A DNA stretch of 64,000 bases from AEGEAN-183 sp964614345 (GTDB lineage: Bacteria; Pseudomonadota; Gammaproteobacteria; Magnimaribacterales; Magnimaribacteraceae): contig CAZTLP010000003.1 in NCBI GenBank assembly GCA_964614345.1, positions 1 through 64,000 on the forward strand, read 5' to 3'. Below are positions 41,048 through 49,701 of the stretch, one piece after another. Both the position numbers and the translations under genes were made by a program. Below the pieces are notes generated by a model. The model was not told the origin of the DNA. It searched no databases and saw nothing but the letters and a program-made list of their open reading frames with translations. The stretch's first letter is position 1. Each line of letters starts with the position of its first letter.

Positions 41048-41629
41048 TCAATCTTTTCTGATTCTCATTCCCTTAGTGTCTCTTTGTATTTGCCTATAGC
41101 TATAACCTTTATCTTTTTCGGAACTTAATAGAGTAGAAGCTCTTTTTCTTAACCAAGTTATACCTTTATCTGGGTTTTCTTTTGCTAATTGCCTAATTGT
41201 GTCGATAATTTTTTCTTTTTTGATTGCTTTATCCATAGTGGAAGTTTCAGCTTTCATCTTCTTAAAATTCACTTCAGATGTAGGTGGGATATATCCCTTT
41301 ATATTTGCAACCTCCAGGGCATCCATCATTAGCATTGTGTTGTAAACAATATTGTGTAAAGAAGAATGTTTCTCCATTTCTTCTAGAACTAACCTAGCTC
41401 TAAAAATAATGTGTGCAGCTAGTCTTAATCTCTCTTGAATATGCTCATCATCCAACATGGGTAAAATATCATCCCATTGAGTTGAAAAACCTGCACTGGC
41501 TATTATCTCTGCTGCTGATGCAGCTAAATCTTGAATATTCCTTTTAGGATCTAAAGTTTCAATTAATTCTTGTAACTCCTTTTGAGAAATTTCTAGTTCG
41601 GGATCTTTATCTTTATTCTTATTAACCAT
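41048..41629 (-). CDS. Protein of unknown function, helical, basic C terminus
   Basis: 193 residues; I do not recognise the family. The first 45 residues are highly charged, the middle (about 45-115) reads as amphipathic helices (ERLRLAAHIIFRARLVLEEM), with no signal peptide or membrane helix. The C-terminal 50 residues are basic and contain GITWLRKRASTLLSSEKDKG and YSYRQIQRDTKGMRIRK, which could be a helix-turn-helix or DNA-binding tail. Codon use is like its neighbours. It is a real gene by length and by fitting exactly between crcB and the DUF3147 gene, divergent from the latter. Confidence 0.75.
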   Translation of the reverse strand: MVNKNKDKDPELEISQKELQELIETLDPKRNIQDLAASAAEIIASAGFSTQWDDILPMLDDEHIQERLRLAAHIIFRARLVLEEMEKHSSLHNIVYNTMLMMDALEVANIKGYIPPTSEVNFKKMKAETSTMDKAIKKEKIIDTIRQLAKENPDKGITWLRKRASTLLSSEKDKGYSYRQIQRDTKGMRIRKD

Positions 41630-41681
41630 TATTTTCTATAATGATACTTGAGAATCAAAAATAAGTAGAAATCTATAAGTT

Positions 41682-42026
41682 ATGTATTTAGTCATCAAAA
41701 CAATCATTACAGTAATAATCATTGTTGCCATTTCAGAAATAGCAAGAAGATCGAGTTTTATTGCAGGAATATTAGCCTCGATACCTTTAACCTCCGCTCT
41801 GGCAATAACTTGGTTATATTTTGATACCAAGGAAGTTAAGCCAGTAGTTGATCTCACCAACTCTATACTCTTATTAATCCCTCCTTCTCTAACTTTTTTC
41901 ATTGTTTTACCTTTAGTCTTAAAAAAATTAGATTTTATTTATTCTATTTTTATTTCAATTATTGCTACTGTTTTAGTTTACTGGTTATATATTGCTTTAC
42001 TTTCACGATTAGGGATTCGTTTATAA
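41682..42026 (+). CDS. DUF3147 family membrane protein
   Basis: 114 residues with four hydrophobic segments. The pattern AISEIARRSSFIAGILASIPLTS near residues 17-39 and LTFFIVLPLVL in the third segment match small inner-membrane DUF3147 proteins. The function is unknown. The 52-bp gap to the divergent gene at 41629 carries no clear promoter. A reading frame on the opposite strand over the same bases is a shadow. Confidence 0.7.
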   Translation: MYLVIKTIITVIIIVAISEIARRSSFIAGILASIPLTSALAITWLYFDTKEVKPVVDLTNSILLLIPPSLTFFIVLPLVLKKLDFIYSIFISIIATVLVYWLYIALLSRLGIRL

Positions 42027-42054
42027 ATTTGAACAAAATTAATAAGGTTAAATT

Positions 42055-42324
42055 ATGAATTTATATATGGTGCATGTTGGTTTCTACGATCCTTCAATTG
42101 GAGAAGGGCTTTATGAAGTTCATATGAATTTCTTCACTGTAGCTGAAGATCCCAAAAAAGCTAAAGATAACATCTTAAATCTTAAAGAATTTAAGGATAA
42201 GAAAATGCATATTGATGGAATAAAGGAACTGTCTTATGTTGATGGATATAAGGTTTCTTTAGAGGAAGGGGAAAGCTCTAAGCAAGAAAAAATTCTTGGG
42301 TATGATGAATCAAAGGACTTATAG
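42055..42324 (+). CDS. DUF1543 domain protein
   Basis: 89 residues. NLYMVHVGFYDPSIGEGLYE, then MHIDGIKELSYVDGYKVSL, resemble DUF1543 proteins: small cytoplasmic proteins often with the GG..... and H.D motifs. No catalytic residues can be named. It lies 6 bp before the HIT gene and probably shares its transcript. Confidence 0.65.
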   Translation: MNLYMVHVGFYDPSIGEGLYEVHMNFFTVAEDPKKAKDNILNLKEFKDKKMHIDGIKELSYVDGYKVSLEEGESSKQEKILGYDESKDL

Positions 42325-42330
42325 AATCTT

Positions 42331-42672
42331 ATGAGTGAAACAATTTTTCAAAAGATAATAGATAAAGAGTTACCGGCAGATATTATCTTTGAAGATGAAA
42401 GTTGTTTAGCTTTTAAAGACATCAACCCTGTTGCCCCTATACATATTTTAATAATCCCTAAGAAAAGAATCGAAAAAATCTCTGATTCAAATACTGAAGA
42501 TATAGAATTATTAGGACACCTGTTTTTGGTGGCAGGCAATATAGCTAGGGATCTTGGTGTTGAAGATGCTTTTAGATTAGTAGTAAATAATGGAGCAGGG
42601 GCTCAGCAAACAGTCTTTCATCTCCATATTCACTTGATTGCTGGTAGGGAATTTAACTGGCCTCCTGGTTAA
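42331..42672 (+). CDS. hinT: HIT family nucleotide hydrolase (HinT type)
   Basis: 113 residues. IFQKIIDKELPADIIFEDE at the N terminus, HILIIPKKRI, and the catalytic triad motif HLHIHLIAG near the C terminus, with Gln-Gln-Thr-Val just before it, are typical of HinT purine-nucleoside phosphoramidases. The stop codon overlaps the convergent bepA stop by 4 bp. Confidence 0.93.
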   Translation: MSETIFQKIIDKELPADIIFEDESCLAFKDINPVAPIHILIIPKKRIEKISDSNTEDIELLGHLFLVAGNIARDLGVEDAFRLVVNNGAGAQQTVFHLHIHLIAGREFNWPPG

Positions 42673-44129
42673 GTAAAGTCCTTCAGTTCTTCTTTCGTAG
42701 CAAAGACATTCTCTATTTTAGTTTGTAAGACTTCGTTTAGTTGGAAGTTATTTCCCACTAGTTCTAAGGCATACCTCAAGTGCTCAATAGACCTATCATA
42801 ATTGCCAGTAAGATAGAAATATTCTGCTCTAGATTGGTGCAAAGCTATTATCTTTCTTGCTAGGCCCTGAACTTCTGCTAACCAATACCAAATTTGAGGA
42901 TCTTCTTTTCTTTTTAGTAACAAAGTTTTTAGTACCTCTTCAGCATCGTTATACTGTTTTTGATTCATAAGTGCTCTCGCATAAAGCATTGAAATAGGGT
43001 AATTGGATGGATTCATTTCTAATAAACTTTTTCCCACGCCTACTGCTTCTAGTCCATTTCCTGCATTTAAGTGAATTTCCAATAACGCCGTTTGTAATAT
43101 TAAATTCTCTGGATCTACCTTAAGTGCTTGCCTTATTTCATCAAGGGCTTCACTGTGCTTATTGTCTCTAGATAGTGCTAAACCCATTCCATATGCAGAA
43201 ACAATTTTTTGCCTTTCAGTTTTTGCTCTTCTTTGCTCTTGTCTTAATTGCGTTACTGCTTGACGTGATGTTTTAAAAAAACCAATGTTTATTCTTTGTT
43301 TTATTAATTCAAATTCCAAACTATTTTTATAATTTGAGCCCTTTATTTCTTGAGCCCTTATCCTCGATTCACTTATCCTTCTTTTTGTAAGAGGGTGAGA
43401 TCTAAGGAATTCAAGGTCATTAGCTCCACTTAATCTACTCAGAGATTGTAACTTTTCAAACATTTGAGGCTGTCCTTCAGGATCAAAACCTGCAGAAATC
43501 ATCGTTAAAAAGCCAATTCTGTCTGCTTCCAGTTCGTTTGTACGACTATAGGATAAGGCTTGTTGGGTTAAAATTTGTTGTCCTGCCACAACTGCTTCAG
43601 GACTGTTAGAAGAGGCTGCCACTGCAATGCTTGCTAATAAGATTAAAGCATTAGAGACACTTCTATCTTGTTGTCTTTGCAGGTTTCTTGCAAAATGCCT
43701 TTGACTTAAATGAGCTAATTCATGTGCTAGAACTGATACAAATTGACCTTCAGTTTCAGAGTGGTAAATAAGACCAGCGTAAACGCCTATAATTCCTCCT
43801 GGCGCAGCAAAAGCATTTACACCTTTATTCCTAGCAAGCACTATGTTTAATCTTCTATCTTGAAGTTGACTATATTCACCCACTCTGTAGATGAGATGTT
43901 CAGTGTAATCTTGAACTATTGGGTCTTGTAAATCTGGTAAGGATCTTCTGAGTTGAGCCATATAAAGTCTGCCCAATCTATATTCAGAGTCTAATGAAAT
44001 GGCAGAAGAAGAAGTATCTCCAAGTTCAGGTAAAGATTCTTCTGAAACGGCTTGAAAAGATGAAGCTAACAAGGACAGAAAAAGTAAACTTCTTTTTAGC
44101 AGTGAACTTAAAGTTTTATTCCAAGTCAT
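42669..44129 (-). CDS. bepA: Periplasmic chaperone/metalloprotease BepA (M48)
   Basis: 486 residues with a signal peptide (about 1-29). The M48 zinc motif HELAH is at residues 136-140, the same numbering as in E. coli BepA, with the third ligand expected in NELEADRIG. A C-terminal TPR domain (about 300-470) follows. BepA assists LptD and Bam-dependent outer-membrane assembly and degrades stalled intermediates. It is divergent from tusA-perM, as in relatives. Confidence 0.94.
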   Translation of the reverse strand: MTWNKTLSSLLKRSLLFLSLLASSFQAVSEESLPELGDTSSSAISLDSEYRLGRLYMAQLRRSLPDLQDPIVQDYTEHLIYRVGEYSQLQDRRLNIVLARNKGVNAFAAPGGIIGVYAGLIYHSETEGQFVSVLAHELAHLSQRHFARNLQRQQDRSVSNALILLASIAVAASSNSPEAVVAGQQILTQQALSYSRTNELEADRIGFLTMISAGFDPEGQPQMFEKLQSLSRLSGANDLEFLRSHPLTKRRISESRIRAQEIKGSNYKNSLEFELIKQRINIGFFKTSRQAVTQLRQEQRRAKTERQKIVSAYGMGLALSRDNKHSEALDEIRQALKVDPENLILQTALLEIHLNAGNGLEAVGVGKSLLEMNPSNYPISMLYARALMNQKQYNDAEEVLKTLLLKRKEDPQIWYWLAEVQGLARKIIALHQSRAEYFYLTGNYDRSIEHLRYALELVGNNFQLNEVLQTKIENVFATKEELKDFT

Positions 44130-44199
44130 ATCGTTATAATAGCCTTAATTAAAATATTGACTTACATAATAGCAATGAGTTCAAAAACTATCCTTAAAT

Positions 44200-44424
44200 A
44201 TGGTGAATAAATACTTAAATACTAATGATTTAGATTGCCCTTTACCGTTGCTGAAGACCAAGTTGTCACTTGCTGATCTTAAGAGCGGTCAAATTCTTGA
44301 GGTAACGGCAACTGACCCAACTTCATGGGAAGATTTTGCTTCTTATGCGAAAATAAGTGGAAATGAGCTTGTTCATGCAGAAAAGAACAGTGGAATGTTT
44401 ATTTACCGAATAAAAAAGAAGTAA
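44200..44424 (+). CDS. tusA: TusA-family sulfur-carrier protein
   Basis: 74 residues. LDCPLPLLKTKLSLADLKSG contains the conserved Cys13-Pro-x-Pro; the C-terminal half has EVTATDPTSWEDFASYAKISG. TusA proteins carry persulfide for tRNA thiolation and other uses. This one sits between bepA and perM, as in many gammaproteobacteria, and may be a YedF-like paralogue instead of the tRNA-modifying TusA; the sequence does not decide. Confidence 0.85.
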   Translation: MVNKYLNTNDLDCPLPLLKTKLSLADLKSGQILEVTATDPTSWEDFASYAKISGNELVHAEKNSGMFIYRIKKK

Positions 44425-44427
44425 TTA

Positions 44428-45480
44428 ATGTTAGATCTTTTAAAGAAATTAATTGATAGATTCTTCTTCAATGAAGAGACCGTATATTTTGCTATTTTTT
44501 TATTAGCTTCTTTTCTTCTTCTTTTTTACTTTGGCGGAATACTTCTGCCTATTCTTATAAGCTTAGTAATAGCTTTTTTATTGAATGGCTTGGTTCAGGC
44601 ATTAGAAACTTTGAGATTTCCAAGATGGTTATCGCTTACTACTTCGTTGTTAGTTTTCTTTGCTTTATATACCAGTCTTTTCTTGATCCTCCCTATAATA
44701 GGCTCGCAGATAAATTCTTTCATTCAAACATTACCTAATATAGTTGAATCCCTTCAAGATGTACTTTCTAATTTAGCTAGTTCTTACCCAGAATATTTTT
44801 CTGAAGAAGAATTACCCAATCTCTTTGCTAATCTAGGTTCTCAATTAAATAATCTTTTAGGACAAGCCCTGGGTCAAATTGCAGGGACAATTAGTTTTGC
44901 TTTTAGCGCTTTAATCTATGCAATTTTAATTCCTTTGATGGTTTTTTTCTTTGTTAAGGATAAGGAAACCCTTTTACCTCTAATTAGCTTTTTTGCTCCA
45001 GAACAAAAAGGTTTGATGGACTCAATCTTTAATGAAATGAATGATCAACTCTATAATTATGTTACTGGGAAACTAATAGAAATTTTTATAGTGACTTCAG
45101 TTAGCTACTTAGCTTTTAGTTTTTTGGGACTCCCGTATACCTTTTTACTTGCCTTACTAGTAGGCCTGTCTGTGATGATTCCTTTTTTTGGAGCTATTTT
45201 AGTTACTGTTCCGGTTTTACTAGTAGGGTTATATGAATGGGGAATATCAACAGAATTTTGGTGGCTTCTTGGCTTGTACCTAGTAATACAAGCTCTTGAT
45301 GGTAATGTGTTGGTACCTTTACTTTTTTCAGCCAGAAATAAACTTCATCCTGTTGTCATAGTAATAGCAGTATTATTCTTCGGTGGTATTTGGGGTTTCT
45401 GGGGCCTCTTTTTTGCCATTCCACTGGCAACATTTGTAAAAGCCATAATTAATTCATGGCCTAAACCTCTTTCAGAATAA
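44428..45480 (+). CDS. perM: AI-2E family transporter PerM
   Basis: 350 residues with about eight membrane helices and a periplasmic loop near residues 95-155. SVMIPFFGAILVTVPVLLVG, QALDGNVLVPLLFSARNKLHP and the C-terminal GGIWGFWGLFFAIPLATFVKA are the family motifs. The substrate is not established; the autoinducer-2 label comes from TqsA. It follows tusA by 3 bp and its stop is 3 bp from the bcp stop. Confidence 0.92.
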   Translation: MLDLLKKLIDRFFFNEETVYFAIFLLASFLLLFYFGGILLPILISLVIAFLLNGLVQALETLRFPRWLSLTTSLLVFFALYTSLFLILPIIGSQINSFIQTLPNIVESLQDVLSNLASSYPEYFSEEELPNLFANLGSQLNNLLGQALGQIAGTISFAFSALIYAILIPLMVFFFVKDKETLLPLISFFAPEQKGLMDSIFNEMNDQLYNYVTGKLIEIFIVTSVSYLAFSFLGLPYTFLLALLVGLSVMIPFFGAILVTVPVLLVGLYEWGISTEFWWLLGLYLVIQALDGNVLVPLLFSARNKLHPVVIVIAVLFFGGIWGFWGLFFAIPLATFVKAIINSWPKPLSE

Positions 45481-45483
45481 ATT

Positions 45484-45954
45484 TTATTTCATCGATTTTA
45501 TTGTATCCAGCACTTCCTGGGCATGACCTGTTACTTTTACTTTTCTCCACTCTTGTACTAATTTTCCCTTTTCATCTATTAGAAAGGTACTCCTGTCTAT
45601 ACCCATGTACTTTCTTCCGTACATACTTTTTTCTTTAATTACATCGTACTGCTTGCATATTTTTTCATCTGGGTCTGAAATTAGTTCAAAAGGAAAAGAT
45701 TGTTTAGCTTTGAAATTTTCATGAGATTTCAAAGATTCCCTGGAGAGACCAAATATTAAAGCTCCTTCTCTTTTAAAGGCCTTATATAAATCCCTAAAAT
45801 TTTGTCCCTCTGTTGTACATCCTGGAGTGCTATCTTTTGGATAAAAGTAAAGGACCACTTTTTTTCCTTTAAGCTTAGAAAGATCTGCAGTTCCCTCTCC
45901 AGTACAAATCCCTTTAAAAACAGGTGCTTTATTGCCTACTTTTGGTGTTGCCAT
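45484..45954 (-). CDS. bcp: Thioredoxin-dependent thiol peroxidase Bcp (PrxQ)
   Basis: 156 residues. The peroxidatic motif STPGCTTEGQNFRDL has Cys46. The partner cysteine five residues on (Cys50 in E. coli) is replaced, so resolution must use another cysteine (DEKICKQYD near residue 99 is a candidate) or a one-cysteine mechanism. It reduces hydroperoxides with thioredoxin. AGGAGAA precedes the ATG. The gene is divergent from dapA; gcvR, which separates them in E. coli, is missing. Confidence 0.95.
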   Translation of the reverse strand: MATPKVGNKAPVFKGICTGEGTADLSKLKGKKVVLYFYPKDSTPGCTTEGQNFRDLYKAFKREGALIFGLSRESLKSHENFKAKQSFPFELISDPDEKICKQYDVIKEKSMYGRKYMGIDRSTFLIDEKGKLVQEWRKVKVTGHAQEVLDTIKSMK

Positions 45955-45970
45955 ATATTCTCCTTATTGT

Positions 45971-45979
45971 TGATATAAT
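45971..45979 (+). promoter_or_regulatory. Extended -10 promoter for dapA-bamC-purC
   Basis: TGATATAAT is a TGN-extended consensus -10 (TATAAT at 45974-45979), giving a leader of about 50 nt before the GTG start of dapA. No good -35 is visible. It lies in the 80-bp gap shared with divergent bcp. Confidence 0.5.
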
Positions 45980-46034
45980 AAATTTATTAGAAATTTATTT
46001 AAATAACCAGAATTACTTACCCGATTAGTTTGTT

Positions 46035-46922
46035 GTGCTTAGTGTAAAAGGATCAATCGTTGCCTTAGTTACTCCAATGGAAGCTGACGGTAATATTAGC
46101 TGGCAATCATTATTCGATCTAATAGATTGGCATATAGAGTCTGGTACTTCTGCTATTGTTTCTGTAGGAACAACTGGTGAATCAGCGACTGTAGATGTTG
46201 CTGAACACGTTCAAATAATAGAGCAAACGGTAAACCACACAGACGGAAGAATACCGATAATTGCTGGTACTGGTGCCAATTCAACAAAAGAAGCTACCTA
46301 CTTAACTTCAGCGGCAAAGGAAGCTGGTGCTACTGCAGCTCTTCTTGTTACCCCTTATTACAATAGACCAACTCAAAAAGGTCTAATTGAACACTATTCG
46401 GAAATAGCTTCGGACGTGGACATTCCACAAATACTCTATAACGTACCAACAAGAACAGCTTGTGATCTTTTACCTGAAACTGTTGCAACCTTGTCCCAAA
46501 TAGAAAATATTGTAGGGATCAAGGAAGCATCGCCTGACCCACAGAGATTAACTGAATTGAAAAGTTGCATCGAAGATGACTCCTTTCTTTTCTATTCTGG
46601 TGACGACTTAACTGCTTTTAAATTTCTTAGTGAAGGAGGTCATGGAATAATTTCAGTTACAGCAAATGTAGTACCAGAAAAGATTTCTAATATTTGTAAC
46701 TTAGCTATAGAAGGAGATTTTAAAGAAGCTCAAGAAATAGATTCAGAATTAACTGATCTTCATGAAGTGTTATTTATTGAAACCAGCCCAATTCCTGTAA
46801 AATGGATACTAAACAAATTGGGAAGGATTCCCTTAGGCATAAGGCTTCCGCTTACAGTTTTAGATAAAGAGTACAAGCCTGAAATTGAACTTATACTAAA
46901 TAAATTAGGTCTTACAAATTAA
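46035..46922 (+). CDS. dapA: 4-hydroxy-tetrahydrodipicolinate synthase
   Basis: 295 residues from a GTG. GSIVALVTPM at the N terminus, VGTTGESATV (about residues 43-52), YNVPTRTACDLLPET with the active-site Tyr, and GIKEASPDPQR with the Schiff-base Lys. DapA condenses pyruvate and aspartate semialdehyde in the route to meso-DAP and lysine, feeding MurE. The following genes bamC and purC are in the same order as in E. coli. Confidence 0.97.
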   Translation: MLSVKGSIVALVTPMEADGNISWQSLFDLIDWHIESGTSAIVSVGTTGESATVDVAEHVQIIEQTVNHTDGRIPIIAGTGANSTKEATYLTSAAKEAGATAALLVTPYYNRPTQKGLIEHYSEIASDVDIPQILYNVPTRTACDLLPETVATLSQIENIVGIKEASPDPQRLTELKSCIEDDSFLFYSGDDLTAFKFLSEGGHGIISVTANVVPEKISNICNLAIEGDFKEAQEIDSELTDLHEVLFIETSPIPVKWILNKLGRIPLGIRLPLTVLDKEYKPEIELILNKLGLTN

Positions 46923-47918
46923 ATGAAAGTTTCATTAGGAAAAAAATTTTTCTTTTCTTCGATAATAGTTTTAACACTTTGTTCTTGTGGCCGGATTCTG
47001 GAAGATCATAGATATGATTACTTAAAAGAGAGGCAATCTGAACCAATAAAAAGTTCTTCTGAGGAATCCACCAGACCTATAGTTGATTATTATCCGATTC
47101 CAAATGCTGCAGAAAATATAGTAGGAGACTCTTACGAAATTCCATTACCAGCACAGGTATTTTCTTCTGGGTCCACAAACGAAATAAGAATGCATAAATT
47201 AGGAGAAATTAGATGGCTTTATGTTGAGGCACTTCCCAGTAGCGTTTGGCCGTTAATGAAAGATTTCTGGGCATCAAGTAATTTTGGTTTGTCGTACGAA
47301 GATCCTAATACAGGTATATTTGAGAGCGATGAACTTTTAGTGAGTTCGGAGCAAACTAAGTTACAAATGAAAATAGAACATGGTATAAGACAAGCAAGTT
47401 CTGAGATCTTCCTTTCTCACTTAACTAAAGATGATGATGAGAACTGGGTTCGTGTCAATCTAGAAGACAATCTTGAAGATTCTGTTTTACGAGCAGCTCT
47501 CGAATTTTTATCAGAAGCACCTTCTTCTGGAGGTACTTCTTTAGTTGCTTTAAACCTTAACGTAGGGCAAAAGGCTGTTCTGAAACAATCAGAAGATGGC
47601 TCAAACTACATAGAAATGAACTTAGAGTTTCCTAGAGCTTGGGCTGCTGTCGATAGAGCACTTAAAGAAGCAATGATTACCGTTAAAGACTTGGATCGTA
47701 CAGAAGGAGTGTTTTTTGTTACCTTTTCTCAAGAGGAAGAACAGGGGTTTGCAAAAAGGCTGTTCAAAAGAGGTCGCAATGCAAGCAACCCCGATTTTAA
47801 AATTTATATAAAAGAATCTGATCAGAACAAGTGCACTGTCACAGTAGATAGTGCTAGTGAAGAAGGAGAGATATTTGAAAGAGACGTGCTCTCAGAAATT
47901 AATCAATCACTATCGTAG
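46923..47918 (+). CDS. bamC: Outer membrane assembly lipoprotein BamC
   Basis: 331 residues. A lipoprotein signal ends LTLCSC; the mature start DHRYDYLKERQSEPI resembles the unstructured BamC N terminus that binds BamD. Two helix-grip domains follow (about residues 95-205 and 225-325), the second beginning LEFPRAWAAVDRALKEA. BamC is an accessory part of the Bam complex. It sits between dapA and purC, as in E. coli. bamB is at 61305. Confidence 0.9.
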   Translation: MKVSLGKKFFFSSIIVLTLCSCGRILEDHRYDYLKERQSEPIKSSSEESTRPIVDYYPIPNAAENIVGDSYEIPLPAQVFSSGSTNEIRMHKLGEIRWLYVEALPSSVWPLMKDFWASSNFGLSYEDPNTGIFESDELLVSSEQTKLQMKIEHGIRQASSEIFLSHLTKDDDENWVRVNLEDNLEDSVLRAALEFLSEAPSSGGTSLVALNLNVGQKAVLKQSEDGSNYIEMNLEFPRAWAAVDRALKEAMITVKDLDRTEGVFFVTFSQEEEQGFAKRLFKRGRNASNPDFKIYIKESDQNKCTVTVDSASEEGEIFERDVLSEINQSLS

Positions 47919-47926
47919 GTAATGTT

Positions 47927-48643
47927 ATGGAAGATATCGAAAAAGGAAAATTAATCAGTTCAGGTAAAGCTAAATCATTATATGAAAGTTCTAATCCAGA
48001 TTATTACTTTATGCATTATAGAGATGACACCTCTGCTTTTGATGGGGTTAAAAAGGAAAGTTTAGAAGGGAAGGGCTCTACCAATAATAAGTTCAATGCT
48101 TTCATCATGGATTTCCTTGAACAAAAAGGTGTTCCTACTCATTTTGAAAAATTAATCTCGGAAACCGAAAGTTTAGTTAAAAAGTTAGAAATGATTCCGG
48201 TTGAATGTGTTGTTAGGAATATAGCAGCAGGTAGTATTTGTAAAAGACTTGGCGTTGAAGAAGGCCTAGATCTAAATCCTCCAACTTTTGAATTCTTTTT
48301 CAAAGATGATGAACTCCATGATCCAATGATTAACGAATTTCACATTAAATCTTTTGGATGGGCCTCAGAGGAACAAGTAAAACAAATGCAGGAAAAAACT
48401 TTTCAAGTAAATGACCTGCTCAAGGAGTTGTTTGCCAATGCTGGAATGATACTTGTAGATTATAAGTTAGAGTTTGGCTCCTTTAATGGTGACTTACTCT
48501 TAGGTGACGAATTTACTCCTGATGGCTGCAGGGTATGGGATTCTGAAACCAGAGAAAAACTTGATAAAGATAGATTCAGACAAGACTTAGGAGATGTCGT
48601 TGAATCTTATCAAATAATAGCTAAAAAACTGGGTATACAGTAA
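47927..48643 (+). CDS. purC: Phosphoribosylaminoimidazole-succinocarboxamide synthase
   Basis: 238 residues, standard length. ISSGKAKSLYES, YRDDTSAFDGVKKESLEGKG, the substrate motif VECVVRNIAAGSICKRLGVEEG (two parts) and DYKLEFG identify SAICAR synthetase. It joins aspartate to CAIR in purine synthesis. The stop is 1 bp from the convergent korB stop, so no terminator can fit. Confidence 0.97.
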   Translation: MEDIEKGKLISSGKAKSLYESSNPDYYFMHYRDDTSAFDGVKKESLEGKGSTNNKFNAFIMDFLEQKGVPTHFEKLISETESLVKKLEMIPVECVVRNIAAGSICKRLGVEEGLDLNPPTFEFFFKDDELHDPMINEFHIKSFGWASEEQVKQMQEKTFQVNDLLKELFANAGMILVDYKLEFGSFNGDLLLGDEFTPDGCRVWDSETREKLDKDRFRQDLGDVVESYQIIAKKLGIQ

Positions 48644-48644
48644 A

Positions 48645-49700
48645 TCAACAAAGATCTTTATTGATTGCTTGTAATTTATCTTTTCCAGGACACAAATCCT
48701 TCTCATTAAGTTGATTTAAAGGCTTATCGACTACGTTCAGAGTCTCTTTTAAGTCTTTAGATTCTGTATTTATGTAAAGGAGCCCAGTTAATACCTTGCC
48801 TTCCTCTTCGGCTTTATTAATTTTTGCAAGAGAGGAAGCTTTATTGCTCGGATCAAAGTCTTTTGATAATTTTTCTAAAGAAATTAATGAACCATCATGT
48901 AAAGGGACTTGTACACTTTGGCCTTCTTCATAGCTGGTAGTTATTTCCTTTCCTAAAGGAACAAAATCTGGTCTAGAAACTGATTCGTTATGTTCTCTGA
49001 TGTAGTCATAACTTTTCGTAGAAGTACCGTGATTATTAAAAGTTACGCAAGGCGAGATAATATCTAAGAAAGAAAACCCTTTATGTTTCATTGCAGCTTT
49101 TAAAAGAGGAACTAGTTGTTCCTTGTCTCCTGAAAAACTCCTTGCAACAAAGCTTGCACCAAGCTGTATTGACATTGCAGCCAAGTCAATTGAAGGAAAA
49201 AGATTGTCTTCTCCGTATTTACTTTTTGATTCTAGATCATTGGTAGCAGAGAATTGGCCTTTAGTTAGTCCATAAGTTCCATTGTTTTCAACTATATAAA
49301 CAACATTTAGTTGTCTTCTAGCGGCATGAACAAATTGACCTATACCAATAGAAGCTGTATCTCCATCACCTGAAATTCCCAGATACAACATTTCATGATT
49401 AGCTAAATTGGCTCCAGTAGCTACAGAAGGCATTCTTCCATGAACTGAATTAAATCCATGTGACTGGTTTAAAAAATAAGCTGGAGCTTTTGAAGAGCAA
49501 CCAATTCCTGATAATTTTGCAACGTTATGAGCGGATATGCTTAGCTCGAAACAAGCTTCTAATATAGCTGCACTAATGGAATCATGCCCACAACCAGCAC
49601 ATAGGCTAGAAATTGAACCTTCATAGTCTCTCCTTGTTAGCCCAAGTTCATTTCTTTCCAAATCAGGGTGATGGTTCTTTGGTTTAACTATATAAGTCAA
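48645..49700 (-). CDS. korB: 2-oxoacid:ferredoxin oxidoreductase, beta subunit
   Basis: 351 residues. SSLCAGCGHDSISAAILEA near the N terminus is a thiamine-diphosphate and cluster-proximal motif; GISGDGDTASIGIGQFVHAA and VYIVENNGTYGLTKGQFSAT form the ThDP-magnesium site. The subunit catalyses oxidative decarboxylation of a 2-oxoacid to acyl-CoA. The KorB-like sequence favours 2-oxoglutarate, but substrate cannot be fixed from sequence. It ends 1 bp before korA's stop side and is the last gene of a three-gene minus-strand operon. Confidence 0.92.
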   Translation of the reverse strand: MTYIVKPKNHHPDLERNELGLTRRDYEGSISSLCAGCGHDSISAAILEACFELSISAHNVAKLSGIGCSSKAPAYFLNQSHGFNSVHGRMPSVATGANLANHEMLYLGISGDGDTASIGIGQFVHAARRQLNVVYIVENNGTYGLTKGQFSATNDLESKSKYGEDNLFPSIDLAAMSIQLGASFVARSFSGDKEQLVPLLKAAMKHKGFSFLDIISPCVTFNNHGTSTKSYDYIREHNESVSRPDFVPLGKEITTSYEEGQSVQVPLHDGSLISLEKLSKDFDPSNKASSLAKINKAEEEGKVLTGLLYINTESKDLKETLNVVDKPLNQLNEKDLCPGKDKLQAINKDLC

Positions 49701-49701
49701 T

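Noticed and set aside
41636..41902. Minus-strand frame opposite the DUF3147 gene
   Set aside because: The plus-strand frame gives a four-helix membrane protein with family motifs; the opposite frame does not.
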